NCBI GenBank assembly: GCA_018873225.1 | Contig: JAEILZ010000001.1 | Location: 6,386,001 to 6,450,000 of the forward strand | DNA: 64,000 nt | From: [Phialemoniopsis] sp. UDSM-2020 | Taxonomy: Eukaryota > Ascomycota > Sordariomycetes > Thyridiales > Thyridiaceae | Reading direction: 5' to 3' | Shown: piece after piece, positions 10,230-20,990 of the stretch | Position numbering within the stretch: position 1 is the stretch's first letter | How the letters are laid out: each line of letters starts with the position of its first letter | Made by a program: the position numbers and the translations under genes | Notes under the pieces: model-generated | What the model was told of the DNA's origin: nothing | What the model saw: only the letters and a program-made list of their open reading frames with translations | Database searches by the model: none

Positions 10230-12153
10230 TCAGGCCTCTTTAATTGGCCAGACGATTGGTGGTCCTCCACATCCATCATCGTACATGTTACCCTTGACAA
10301 AGTTTGGCTCCGCACTATTCTCATATGCCAATCGGACCAGAGTCTCTTCACTCTCGACGTATTTTGGCCATCCGAACTTCTTCGTCGGGGCATTCTCTGG
10401 GTCCTTGGCAAACTCAACCCACACTGACTGCATGTACTCACTGACAGCCGACTGCTCGGGTGTGTTGGCCTCATATGTATCCGCGGTGCCAAAGACCATT
10501 GCTATGTCACCTAGTGACGGACAATTAGTACTTGGCAATGTCAGGAGGAGAGTTACTTGGATGTCGGCTTACTACCATGATATGCATGAAGCCATGAGAG
10601 TGGGTTCGAGTTCGGCCACTCGCCGAAGTAACGATAACGCCAAATGGGGCTACCGTATTCTTGTCGGGCTCTAGAACATCCGTTAGACTTGCATCTTTGA
10701 CTTGGACACGGAAAAAGAGTGCGTACTTTGCGGCCTTAGCAGCCGGGCAGATGAACATGCCATCGGAGAGCCGATCAAGGACCTCCTGATCCGTGCCCTC
10801 TTCCTTGAAAGGCGTAATTAGAGATGCAAATTCGTTGTTGCAATTCCCAATGATTTGAGGCTACGTTGTGAAATATATTAGCTTGCACGACCTAGGGTCA
10901 TAAGCATCTCAGCAATTGGAAGAGTCTTACCACTGTGGCATACAATCCTCGCGCTTGAAGATCCGTGTAGTTGGAGAAGCTCGTTTCATTGTCAGCTTGC
11001 GGCTGGAAAATGAGAACCTTGCCATTGTTCGTCTTGGAGTCGTAAGAGTTCATAATATTTGCGATATCCTTGGCATCGACTTGTTGCATACACTTCAACT
11101 GCTCGTCTTTGTCGCCACTGCAGCCCAGGTTGCCAGCGATGTAGTCAAAGTTGGAGTGGTCATTGGGGTCAGCTGAAAGCTCGCCCTGCCCAGACATCAT
11201 GATGCCGCCCTTGATGATCGGGTCATGTGCCCAAGCGTGGATGTACTTGTCCACGCATGAGCTCCCAGCGGAATCCCCGAAGATGATCATCTGAGTTGGG
11301 TTGCCGCCGAAGTGGTGGATGTTCTGGTAGACCCATTCGATGGCCATTCGTACGTCCAGAAAACCAGGGTTGAGTTTTCGGCCATCGAGCGCTGCAGCCC
11401 CGGGGAAGCCGAAGATGTTGACTCGATAACTGATGGCGTGTGTTAGTTGGACGAAGCCTCAATGACGCGCGCGCGGACATACTTGATGGAGACGACAACT
11501 ACATCTTGATGAGCACCAACGATCCTCGACCCTCTCGTGTAGGGCGGCGAGCTATCGCCTGTCATCAAAGCACCCCCATGAATCCAAATCAGAACGGCCT
11601 TGTCTCCCACAGGTGCCCGCGAGCGCTGTTGGCCAGTCTCGCCACACTCTTCCCTCGGCGCCCAGATGTCCAACGTGAGGCAGTCCTCCGACTCCACCTG
11701 CCCGGCCACGAACTGGTGGCCGGGAAAGTATTCCGAGAAAATGGCTGAGCGAGCTGGTGCATGCTGGAAGCAGTATGGCCCGTACTTGGTCGCGTCGATG
11801 ATCTCATTGGTTGCCGCCTTAGTGACGGGCGGACGGAAGCGCAGTCGCCCCACGGGGGGCTCAGCGAAGGGGATGCCTAAGAATTGCCGGACCTTGGGCG
11901 TCTCGGGGGACACGGCGCCCTGGACTGTGAAAAGTGTCGTCTTGACGAGCAGGTCGCTGTCGTCCGTGCACTTGCCCGTAAAGTCGGACGCGTCTGCGTA
12001 GCCCAGCACGCTCTGCTTGCCCGGGAATCCGGGCTCGTCTGGCAGGGGGAACTGGCCTAGTCCGGCGTCGGGCTTGTCCGCCGCGTATGCAGGGCGCGCT
12101 AGGAGAAGGTAAGCAAGGACACTTGCTAGCAACCAGAAGCTGTTGCGAGTCAT
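10230..12153 (-). CDS. Secreted type-B carboxylesterase/lipase
   Basis: Five exons (12153-11483, 11429-10931, 10860-10727, 10670-10573, 10510-10230) give 560 residues. Introns are 11430-11482, 10861-10930, 10671-10726 and 10511-10572. All junctions restore family motifs: SINYRVNIFGFPG across intron 1, KARQEYGSPIWRYRYF across intron 3 and AYHGSDIAMVFGTA across intron 4. The start at 12153 begins with a signal peptide (MTRNSFWLLASVLAYLLLARPAYAA); an upstream in-frame ATG at 12201 is less suitable. Alpha/beta-hydrolase features include the oxyanion-hole IWIHGGALMTG, the nucleophile elbow GDSAGSS and the catalytic His in AYHGSD. Substrate cannot be read from sequence; extracellular ester hydrolysis is likely. 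It diverges from the TRI12-type transporter. Confidence 0.93.
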
Positions 12154-12933
12154 CTTGGTGCCACGGGCTCGTGTTCCCTTACTCGGGTGTCGAGCGAACA
12201 TTGATCACACCCATCTACTCGAGGCCTCGAGGGCCAGGTCGGCTGATAGTCTTTATTTAAAGATCAATTCTAAAGCAGCTCCAGCGGCGCCGAGTAAGCT
12301 TTGCCAGACACCATCTTGATTTCCGGCAGGAAGCTGTCAGGAGTGACCAGTCCGGGCGGGGTTGATATCAGCGATGCAGGTCCTAAAGCGGGCTGATGCT
12401 GGAGCTACTGTCGACAAGCTTTGTGGACTTGGAGGCCAAACCCGTCTCGGCCATGACGCGTCTTGGCTACTGAATCAGCGCTGGGATTTGGAGGGATGGG
12501 CTGAATCATCCTGCAAGATCATTCGTTGAGCTGGGGTAGCGTGGGCTAGGGTTTATGCGCTTGAGCGAAGCTTGTGCGGGGACAGGTCTGGGGTAGCTAA
12601 GATACCCTGTCATCATCACTGTAGTTTGCCCGTGGGGAATCTTCGCGGCGTGGCGCTGCGTTTTGGCGGCAGAGCTACCCGTGCCAGAATCGGAGTCTCG
12701 TGGATGATCATTTCCATCTAGCTTCTGTGCGACGACGGCTGGCATTCGAGACGTCTGAACCCCGCACGATGGAGGGATGAGATTGATATAAAGTCGGTGC
12801 CAAGACTTCTGCTTCCCCTTTTTGACCCATCGCGAGCCTTGCACTCGACTACAGACACTCCCTGCTCCATCTCTTGCGGTTCATTCGCGCCGAACACCTC
12901 TACTCCCTAAGTCCGCCACGTCCGAGCTCCGAA
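12154..12933. promoter_or_regulatory. Divergent promoter region, esterase / TRI12 transporter
   Basis: A 780-base region between two start codons facing away from each other. An AT-rich TTTATTTAAAG element at about 12249-12259 lies near -100 of the esterase. No known factor site was recognised with confidence. The shared region means the esterase and transporter could be co-regulated, but nothing in the sequence proves this. Confidence 0.45.
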
Positions 12934-15174
12934 ATGGCCGACGTCAATACTACCACCACTCCTCGCCATGAGGAGAAAGCTGCAGTCGATGCTCATGAAG
13001 GCCTCCACTCCACCGTGACTGGTCAAACAGAGGGCGACGTGGAGGCTCCCGAGGCTCGAGGTCTGGATCTGGAGGAGATCCCACCTGAGTATTGGCGATC
13101 ATTCCGATTCCTCGGCTCCGCCATCAGTATCATCCTTCTAGCAGTCTGTCTTTACATCGGCTTTTCCTTGCCTGTAAGTGACAGACTTTGCCACAACTCC
13201 TTTGCAGCATGAAACACATGCTGACTAAATTGTAGGCAAGCTGCCTCCAAGTAATCAATGCAGACCTTGGTGAGTATGATGGCGGAGTGAAGCATACATT
13301 CCATGTCGCAACTTGGTAGATGGCAACAAAGCTAACGTATTGGACAGGACCTTCACCGATCTACATCTTCATCACCACCGCCGGATCTCTGGTGACTGGT
13401 GTCGGTGTCCTGCTGGTTGGTCGTTTGGGCGACATCATTGGTCGTCGATGGTTCTTGATCGGTGGACAAGTCCTTGGAGTTGTGTCCGCTGTCATCTCTG
13501 CCAAGGCTACCTCGATCAACATGTTGATCGTCGGCTCGGTTATCCAAGGCTTCTCTGGTACCGTGCAGCTGACCTTCCCATATGTCATCCAAGAGCTCGT
13601 GCCCAACAAGCATCGCGGTTACGCCCAGGCTGCCATGATCGCTGCCGTTCTCCCCTTCGCCGGTTTTGGTCCAGTCATTGCTCGAACATTGATCGAGAAC
13701 ACAGAAGCAGGGTGGAGGTAGGCAATTAAGCCCTTGAGTTTCTTCGGCATCTTTACTGACTCTTTCTGCTTGCAGGTGGTGCTACTGGCTACTGGCCATC
13801 TTTTGCGGCGCATCACTGATCCTCCTGCTCGTGTGCTACTTCCCGCCCACCATGCATCAGCTTCACTCCAAGTTGACCTGGCAGAAGGAGCTTAAGGAAC
13901 TAGACTATGGCGGTATCGTTCTCTACGGCGCTGGTCAGCTCTTGCTCCTTCTTGGTCTAGCCTGGGGTGGCGCCGCGTATTCGTGGACAAGCGCGCACGT
14001 CCTCGCCACGTTGATCATAGGCATTGTGCTCCTAATTGTCTTCGGGCTCTATGGTATGTAGACAAATTACCTTATCCACGATGCTCGACCAAGTTAACTA
14101 ATGTCATGTTGTACAGAGGCTTATGTCCCGTTGAGGCAACCCCTCCTACCCATCAAGATCTTGAAGAACCGAAACTACATTGCCATCGTCATTGCCGGTT
14201 CAGTTGGCCAGATGGTGTTCTTTGCCCTTTCTATTCTCTGGCCACAGCAGATTGCAGCACTCTATAGTACCGACAATGTGACCATCGGTTGGCTTTCGGT
14301 AAGTATTTTACCTTTCCAGCCCTCGGTACTTCGAACTGACCATCACTTTATAGTGCACCTCTGGCCTTGCGCTCGCCGTTGGAGAAATTGTTATGGGTCC
14401 TTTACTGAAGGCCGTTGGTCATTCGAAATACCAATTGATCTTTTCCGCTGTCGGATTGACGGCGTTCATGGGCGCAATGGCCGCAACGAATCCCTCCTCT
14501 CGCAGCATGGCTATCGCGGCAGGTGGCTTCCGACATCCCCGATGAAGTGCACTTAGCTAATATGGCTATTTAGTTCACGGTCCTTGCCGGTTGGTTCGTC
14601 GGCTGGCTTGAGCTGGTCGTCCTCGTGGCCAATGGTCTCGTTAATCTCCCCCAAGACCTCGGCCTGGCCAACGGCTTCTTGGGATCCGTTCGGAACACTG
14701 CGGGCACTGTGTCAAGTAGGTTTATCGTTGCCTCTTTAGCTACCTCAGCTACTAATTCCTCGTGCCGCAGTCAGCATCTACGTTGCCATCCTCGAGAGGC
14801 GCATTGCCGCCAACCTCCCTCGTGATGTGTCCAATGCTGCTATCGGCGCTGGTCTACCAGAGAGCTCGGTGCCAGCAGTCCTAGGAGCCATCGCGAACGG
14901 CACTGCTGCAGCCATGGAGGCTGTGCCCGGGATTACTCCTGCCATCGCAGCAGCGGTGGGTGATGGTGTCAAGTTGGCCTACACCCAAAGCTTCAGTACC
15001 GTCTACCTGGCCTCGATTGCATTCGGTGGCTTGGCCATTATCGCGACCCTGTTCACCAGCGACATTGACCACTTTCTTACAAACTATGTCAGCCGACGCA
15101 TTAATGGCACGGTCGCTACGGAGGCTAGTGTCGGTCAGCCGCAGACACACCGCAAGGGCGAGGAAGATGTCTGA
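12934..15174 (+). CDS. TRI12-family MFS transporter (toxin/siderophore efflux type)
   Basis: Eight exons: 12934-13173, 13236-13269, 13348-13717, 13776-14053, 14117-14298, 14354-14518, 14574-14715 and 14771-15174, giving 604 residues. About 14 membrane segments are expected. The MFS motif GRLGDIIGRRWFLIGGQVLG lies between segments 2 and 3, followed by GFSGTVQLTFPYVIQELVPNK and WRWCYWLAIFCGA, all typical of the fungal trichothecene efflux/siderophore transporter family. A charged cytosolic N-terminus ends at EYWRSFRFLG. Six introns are ordinary GT-AG. Intron 6 (14519-14573) only keeps frame if it starts with GC (GCAGGT); the neighbouring GT donor gives a frameshift. The substrate is unknown, and no biosynthetic cluster adjoins it. 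Confidence 0.88.
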
Positions 15175-15734
15175 ACACTCTCCTTGGCACTTCTCGAACT
15201 ATTGAAATATCTGAAGTTCCGATTGGTCCTTGTGGTTGCTTTTAGTCACGTTGGGCTTGTGGACTCGGTAGGGCTGGCCACCCGTGTGAGATTGGAAAAG
15301 TTGCTTCGGGTAAGCTGACAGCGTCGCAAGCATGGTCATTACTCATCTTGTCTCTGTATCGTTGAGTCCGGGGTTATTTCAGCTCCTTACTGAACGAGTT
15401 TCTGTAAATGAACAATTGCTATTGGCTGTAGTTGCTCTAGTTACTCAGCACTTCCGTGGCTTGCATTGGTTTCCGTCTGTGTCGTCCACTACTAGCCAAC
15501 TTGACTGTACGTCGGAGCGGCCCCCAACGAATGACAACATTGATCGTCACTGAGCTATAGGATTTCGTAGCTAACCAAATAGCAGCCAAATAGAAGCCTA
15601 GCAGCTGCAAATTCAATGACAGACTCTTGTTCCGTAACGTATAAGAAGCACTGAATGTGACCAGCTTCAGAGAATGGACCCGGCTCACAATCATTCAACT
15701 TTCTCAGCGACAAGCTCATTCACGTTCAAACACA
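15175..15734. other. Intergenic, upstream of the small secreted protein gene
   Basis: 560 bases holding the 3' UTR of the transporter and the promoter of the next gene, including a TATA-like element at 15640-15645. No other gene or repeat was seen. Confidence 0.5.
15640..15645 (+). promoter_or_regulatory. TATA-like element of the small secreted protein gene
   Basis: TATAAG lies 95 bases upstream of the start codon at 15735, a normal distance for a fungal TATA element, and supports the chosen start. Confidence 0.45.
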
Positions 15735-16267
15735 ATGAAACTCACTCATATTCCCGCCCTGGTCATGGCAGTGCTGCCGGCTGTCTTTGCGGCTCCCCTG
15801 GCGGCGCCCTCCTTTGACCAGTCTCCCAACGTGAATGCTCTGACCGAACGTCAGGTCCAGCTCTGGGTATGGGCTTGTGATACCGAGTAAGCTTCTCTAT
15901 GGATTTCATGGTCATCTCGCGCTAAGTCTTACTAACTGCCTTCAAGCAACTTCACCGGCAACTGCGGTGCTGTCAGGAACATCAACCTCAACCAATGCTA
16001 CAGCTGGTCGTCGCTATTCCCGGGTATCGGCAATGGTTCCTTCAAAACCAACGGTAAGATAGGCACTTTGAAAATCCGGACTGTGGTCTATCTGTAACTA
16101 ACAGTCATACGTGGCTTCCAGCCAATATCTGGTTTCATGACGGTGGAGGGTGCTCAGGCACAAATTCCAACCGTGTTTGCAACACCGAGATCAGTCGCCA
16201 TGATTACTGGTACGACCACACAGCGTCGATTAGCTCGTTCTCGACCATGGCTGCATGCGACCATTAG
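15735..16267 (+). CDS. Small secreted six-cysteine protein, unknown family
   Basis: Three exons (15735-15886, 15947-16053, 16122-16267) encode 134 residues. Both introns have good signals (GTAAGC/TTCAAG and GTAAGA/TTCCAG), with ACTAAC upstream of the acceptors. An N-terminal signal peptide (MKLTHIPALVMAVLPAVFAA) is followed by a short segment that may be a propeptide, ending at ALTERQ. The mature part has exactly six Cys (WACDTD, GNCGAV, NQCYSW, GGCSGT, RVCNTE, AACDH), as expected for three disulfides, plus several aromatic residues and N-glycosylation sequons (NFT, NGS). I do not recognise the family. Size, secretion and cysteine content are those of fungal effector-like or antimicrobial-like proteins, but function is not shown. 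It converges with the phosphatase gene. Confidence 0.85.
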
Positions 16268-16473
16268 CAAGTAATTTTCATGGGATGAGCATATTTCCTT
16301 GAACCACCGCAAATTTTGCCGAGGGGGGGCCGAAGACTCTCCATCCTGAGCACTCAACAGCATTCGCAAGATCGTGACTGAGTGTTCCTGGCAAACATTC
16401 TTTTAGGTGGAAAGACCGTGGGGGAGCACAAGTACTTCTGACGGAACGACTATTCTGTACACATTCTCTATTT

Positions 16474-17756
16474 TTAACACCCTGGACACTTCGTCTTCGT
16501 ATTCGGGGTTGCCGGGTACAAGTCTTGCCCGTAGGTAGAGTTGAGCACAACATTGCCCACAACGTTGCCGCTCTCCAGCCGAATCCACGTGTCTACCAAT
16601 CCGTTCTCCAAACCTTCCTTAGTCACCAGGACCTGCCTCGCGCCCCGCTCCCAATTACCGTAGCCACCGTATCCGCTATGCTGACCAAAGCACAAATTCT
16701 TGCCGGTACCCTTGACAGCGACGCCCGGAAGGTTGCCTTCCCATTTGTAGCACCAAGTGTCGCCGTGGTCGTGGCCAGAAAACGTAGCGAGCAAGCCATC
16801 GGTGTCGGCAAGGGCCTGCATGAAGGGCACATCCTGACCGCCGTACTGGCAGTTAGAGTTGTTACTGCCGTCAGAGCACCAGCCCTCGGCCTGCGGCGCC
16901 AAAGGGTTGTCATCGTTGATGCCCGGCTCCCGATTCTTGTCGATGCCAACGGCCTGCGCCGCGCGCGATGCGTATGTGGGGATGTGGAAGAAGGCCAGCG
17001 ACGGGATGGTCTTGTTGTGGCGAGCGACGAGCTCGGCGTTGGTCTCGCGGAACCACTTGACCACACGCTCATCGACCCAGTCCGGGATGGGCTTGGAGCT
17101 GTTCTGGTAGGCCCGGCCGCCGCGCGAGTCGAAGAACCAGAGCAGGAGTTTGGGAGTGCAGCTGCAGGAGCGGCAGCTACTGTCGAAGACCGGGAGGTAG
17201 TAATTGGACACGCCCACGTCCACGGCGGGATCCTGAACCATGGACTGAGTGCGCGAGCTCGGGTAGCGGCGCTCGCGCTCAAAGATGCCCTGGGCCGTGA
17301 TGTTGATGTCCCTGTCGTGGTTGCCGTAGGTCGAGGCCCAGGTTAAGTCGCGGGCGACAAGCGGGCCAACAATCTGGTCGACATAGGTGGTGCTGTTCTC
17401 CAAAAAGGTGTTCTCGCCGGTGATCAGGTCACCGTTCAAGACAACAAGGCCCGGTGACTCCTTATCAAGCACGTTGTTGATCACCTGGACAGAGGCGCGG
17501 TCCTGCGCCGGTCCCCAGTCTTCCCATGCATCTGCAGCGGTGTCAGTGATCTGCCACTTGTAGTTTTGAAACGGAATTTTGACTAGGGGTGCACACTTTC
17601 TCCGAAATGCAGATCCCCAAAGATGGAGATCTGGAAGGTCCCGTCTGCGTTGAAGCGGAGCGGCTGTCTCCGCGTGGCAGCGTCGGCTCTCCGCAATGTC
17701 CGGCTCTGAAGCGACAAGGCCGCAAACGACAGACCAAGCAGAAGTTGAGCAAGCAT
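16474..17756 (-). CDS. Secreted calcineurin-like metallophosphatase
   Basis: Exons 17756-17597 and 17531-16474 with intron 17532-17596 give 405 residues. The splice restores the family motif FGENAWEDWG. The start at 17756 places a signal peptide first (MLAQLLLGLSFAALSLQ). All metal-binding motifs of the metallophosphoesterase fold are present in order: GDLHFGE (Asp, His), NGDLITGE (Asp), GNHDRD (Asn, His), FFHIPTY (His) and SGHDHGD (His-x-His). Cysteine-rich patches (CRSCSC) and many N-glycosylation sequons fit a secreted enzyme. The protein resembles the fungal Dcr2/SIA1-like group, commonly annotated as extracellular phosphatase or phosphodiesterase. A CACGTGGG element about 210 bases upstream suggests control by phosphate starvation. 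Confidence 0.92.
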
Positions 17757-18551
17757 CTTGGCCAGAACGTAGGGTCTCTTCAATGATGCAGATCTCTGCA
17801 GTATGAGTGCCGGTCGTGAGATTCGTGCGGAGCGGACCCCTGTCCGCAACTCTATCTGCCTTCGACCATGGTTATATACGTAGCCGTCCCTTGGTTCCTT
17901 TTAAACTCTAGCCGCTGTTTGGGGCACTTTCTGGAAAGCTCGGCGAGCCGAAGCAGACATGTCCACGTGGGAGTGGAGCGTTTGTCAACCTTTACAGAGG
18001 TACTGTACGGGTATCATGCTCTGCTAGTCTAACTGCAGGATGTGAACGGTAGACAGACCAGTAGAGATGATGCAAGTCATAACGTGTTTGAGCGCGTCAG
18101 GGGTGCTCTTTAATTAGGGCTCTCGTCGCGCGTCAACAACGGGTCGACGGCATGTCTCAGGGCTCCACGTTTACTGGTTGTTGGCCATAGCGAGTCCCCT
18201 GTAGGTAACCTTTAGCTTCCTTTCAGGGCTGGCAAAGTGGAGACTCATCCGAACACGTAGAAGAAGGGTTGAGCACCGGTGCGGCTAAAGGTCAAGGACG
18301 CAAACACTTTCAAAGCAGGAAAGTCAATAGTTTAAATCCATGTACGGAGGACAGAGTGACTGGACGAGAAGCTACAGGTCAATACCGTGGAGAGACAAAA
18401 CAGAATCATGAAGTCAAATGCAGTAGAAAGTATTGAAGATGAAATTGCAGGCCCCGACCCAATACGGCATCTAAATGTAGCCTCTGTCGTTCTATGTATC
18501 CTCTTTGCCAACAATAGCACTCTTCATACATTGTTATTGATTCTAAAGCAT
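17757..18551. other. Intergenic with phosphatase promoter
   Basis: 795 bases between two leftward genes. Near the phosphatase it holds a TATA-like TATATAA on the minus strand (17872-17878, about 116 bases upstream of the start) and the CACGTGGG site at 17964-17971. The rest holds nothing I recognise. Confidence 0.5.
17964..17971 (+). promoter_or_regulatory. Pho4/NUC-1-type E-box CACGTGGG
   Basis: CACGTGGG is the high-affinity form of the yeast Pho4 site, and the Neurospora homologue NUC-1 recognises the same CACGTG core. It lies about 208 bases upstream of the secreted phosphatase start codon, beyond the TATA-like element, where an upstream activating site is expected. The regulatory link is an inference. 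Confidence 0.55.
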
Positions 18552-19317
18552 TCACTCGACATCGCCTGTCTTAAGATTGAACCTCGTACCCGGGCAAATG
18601 GGCATGTTCGCATCCTTGCGAGCTTTGTCGCATTTTTTGTCACCCTTCGCGCACTTGACGAAGCAGGCTTCAAAGGTCTGGACGGCCGTCTTCTCCTTTT
18701 TGCCCTTGCCGCCCTGGACGGGCAGCTCAGCGACAACATGCTCCTTACGCGGTTTGGTGCACTTGTCGACACCGCCCCCGGTCGCTGTCGCAGTGACGGT
18801 GACCATCAGGGGTTTGGCCTGGATGCCGCAGGTCATGCCGCCCTTGGGGCAGGAGATGCCGGCTTTTGACGACTTTGCGTCTGACCACTGCCAAGAGAAC
18901 CCGGCATTGAGCTCCCCGGTGAGCTTTTGCTTGAGCGCTTTGGAGGCGATCTCCGGGCCAGCAATCTTGCCGCCGATGCTAACGCTGTAGCCCCTGAGAT
19001 GGAATTTTGCTCAGCTCTCCGTATTACATGGCCAGGGCAAACACTGCAAAGACTTACACGGTGTGAGTGTATGTTTCCGAGATGACGCACTTGTCGCTCC
19101 TGCTTGACCTGCACTGGAAGCCGCTGACGCGCTCGGGCTTCTTTTCATATTGTTTGACAACCTTGATGTCCTTCAATTCGGTAAAGTCGCAGTATGGGTT
19201 TCTCTCCATGCCTGGCGGAAGGGGAGCCCTACTCAGGAGCTCACGAGAATACTCGAGAGCAAGAGTAGGTGCAGCCGAGGCTGCGCTGGCTAAAATGAAG
19301 ACAACAGCCAAACGCAT
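18552..19317 (-). CDS. Secreted lysine-rich cysteine protein, unknown family
   Basis: Two exons (19317-19058 and 18993-18552) with intron 18994-19057 (GTAAGT...CTCAG) give 233 residues. The splice reads smoothly through YTHTVGYSVSIGGKIAG. A signal peptide (MRLAVVFILASAASAAP) starts the protein. The middle part (GYSVSIGGK, GFSWQWSDAKS) has an alternating beta-strand look. The C-terminal third is very rich in Lys and Cys (CTKPRKEH, GGKGKKEK, CFVKCAKGDKKCDKARKD), ending with CPGTRFNLKTGDVE. I do not recognise the family and assign no function. The predicted mature protein is clearly basic. A TATA-like element lies near 19483-19490 on the minus strand. Confidence 0.82.
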
Positions 19318-20590
19318 AATGAATTCAGAGCTTGGTCAAGTAGATGGTCGATTCAAGAATGGAGTTGCAATACCTGTGCGTTCAATGGTTTGGACTAGGT
19401 GTAAATGATGTTGGTGACGTGTAGTCTCGCGTTGCTTGGCGTTAAACATACACACTTGCAGTAGGATACACCTCCAGACCTTCTTATATACCTTAAACTC
19501 CCTTGTGCATGTCATTCAATCTATAGCTACTTTGCAATGCATCGACGGTTGACAGACTTGACGACATAGAGCCCATCAACCTTGTGAAGGCTAGCAAGTC
19601 TGGCAGAGCATACCTGCCTCGTGTCAAAATTCGTTGCTTCTATTCGTCGCCTTCAAGAACACAGAATCACTGTGTTGCATAAAGGGCTTCTGACGTTTGC
19701 GACTCACTGGTTGACGGTCATGTCACGGACTGAGCGCTGATCTTCGCGTAAGTCGGTTGACGTAGTTCAAAATAATGGAAGTCTGGCTCAGGCTCAATCT
19801 GCATAGGGAGTTTCAGGATGAGGCGGCGGTTGGTCGCTTGAAATCACTGACCGACAGCCCGAGTAGAACTTATTCTTAGCTACAGATCATCAGCCAACTG
19901 TCATGTCGGACATCCATGGCCCTTCGGGTGTTCGGTAAACTCAAAGCAGCCTTTTTGGAAATAGTCGGACGTCATGTTTCTATTTTGCAATGGCAGATCT
20001 GTCTCGAAATCGAGGATCTAAACATTCCATGCGCCTTGACCATGACTGGTCATCAGCCAGGATCGCCGTTCGATCTGCCGGCCTCCCTGGGACAAAGCAT
20101 ATAGAGAACACAGCAGAGAAATTGCTTTGCGTAGACCGGCTGGTCGAGCGTGACAGTCGCCGAGCCGCGGCAAGCGGTGTGTCCGAAAACAATCCATCAA
20201 GATGTACTGAACCTCTGCGTGCTTTTCCCAGTGTTGCTCAATGGAGATCGCTCCGCCCTGTAGCAGTACTGCCGCTCAGTGGGAGACCATAATCAAATCC
20301 AGCCTCCATTTGAGTGCCATAGTTTACTACTATTCGCATGTCGATTGTTTCCCTTGGGTGCCGGGAGTATCAATTTTACCTTTACAATGTCTAGTGTCTA
20401 ATGAAGCCCCAGACATGAGGTTCTTGACATGGATTCATTTACTGCCTAAAGGTTTAAAAAGTATCAGAACCCTGGCGCCTACGGGAATACTTGGAGTCGT
20501 ATAGGCGTAGAACGCCATGAGACTCCTCAGACGGGAGTACGCATCGCCTGCACTTCCGATCGTCATGAGCTCCGACATGTGGAAGACCGA

Positions 20591-20662
20591 TCCCGACCGC
20601 GGTCCGACCGCCAACCCGACCGCCAGCCCGATCGCCATCCCGACCACCAACCTGACTACCAA
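20591..20662. repeat. 12-bp minisatellite, six imperfect units
   Basis: Six consecutive 12-base units with consensus CCCGACCGCCAA (starts at 20591, 20603, 20615, 20627, 20639 and 20651), each differing by one to four bases. It is GC-rich within an otherwise mixed region. It lies in a possible reading frame on either strand, but no real gene covers it. Confidence 0.8.
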
Positions 20663-20895
20663 ACAGAGTGTAAAGACCCGTCCTTCGGGCTTCCTGGATA
20701 GGACAGCTGTTCAAGTACTGAGTATTGTTCCGTCAGTTGAATATTGTAATTGCTTGACCGTAGAATGGTTCGAAGGAGAGAATGTACCTAAGAATGGGAC
20801 AATTTCGCACTCCGAATTATCTATCTATCTTGCGAGGGAGCACGTTTCATTTCTTGAGTATCCGGGGAGGCTGTTCCTACATACCCGCTACTGAC

Positions 20896-20990
20896 CCGAA
20901 TGCGACGCGGCAGCAGGGGGGCTTTTCCGTTCCCCGGGACTTTTCCGTCGGATGACCGGCGCCGGGATTTGTGATGGAAGGCCGAATGCG
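20896..20990. promoter_or_regulatory. Direct-repeat cluster upstream of galactonate dehydratase gene
   Basis: Two exact copies of CCGAATGCG (20896-20904 and 20982-20990) flank two exact copies of TTTTCCGT (20923-20930 and 20941-20948, 18 bases apart). The second CCGAATGCG runs into GCGGGG, a match to the CreA carbon-repression core SYGGRG. The block lies 230-330 bases upstream of the next start codon. Regulatory function is inferred. Confidence 0.4.

Noticed and set aside
12934..15174. TRI12-type transporter as part of the siderophore locus
   Set aside because: It lies about 16 kb from the ABC gene, and I noticed no exact ATCWGATAA site near it. Unrelated genes intervene, so family resemblance alone does not link it.
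20435..20662. Minus-strand ORF through the 12-bp minisatellite, a Gly/Val-rich peptide
   Set aside because: The apparent peptide repeat is only the translation of the DNA repeat. No splice signals, domain or signal peptide accompany it.
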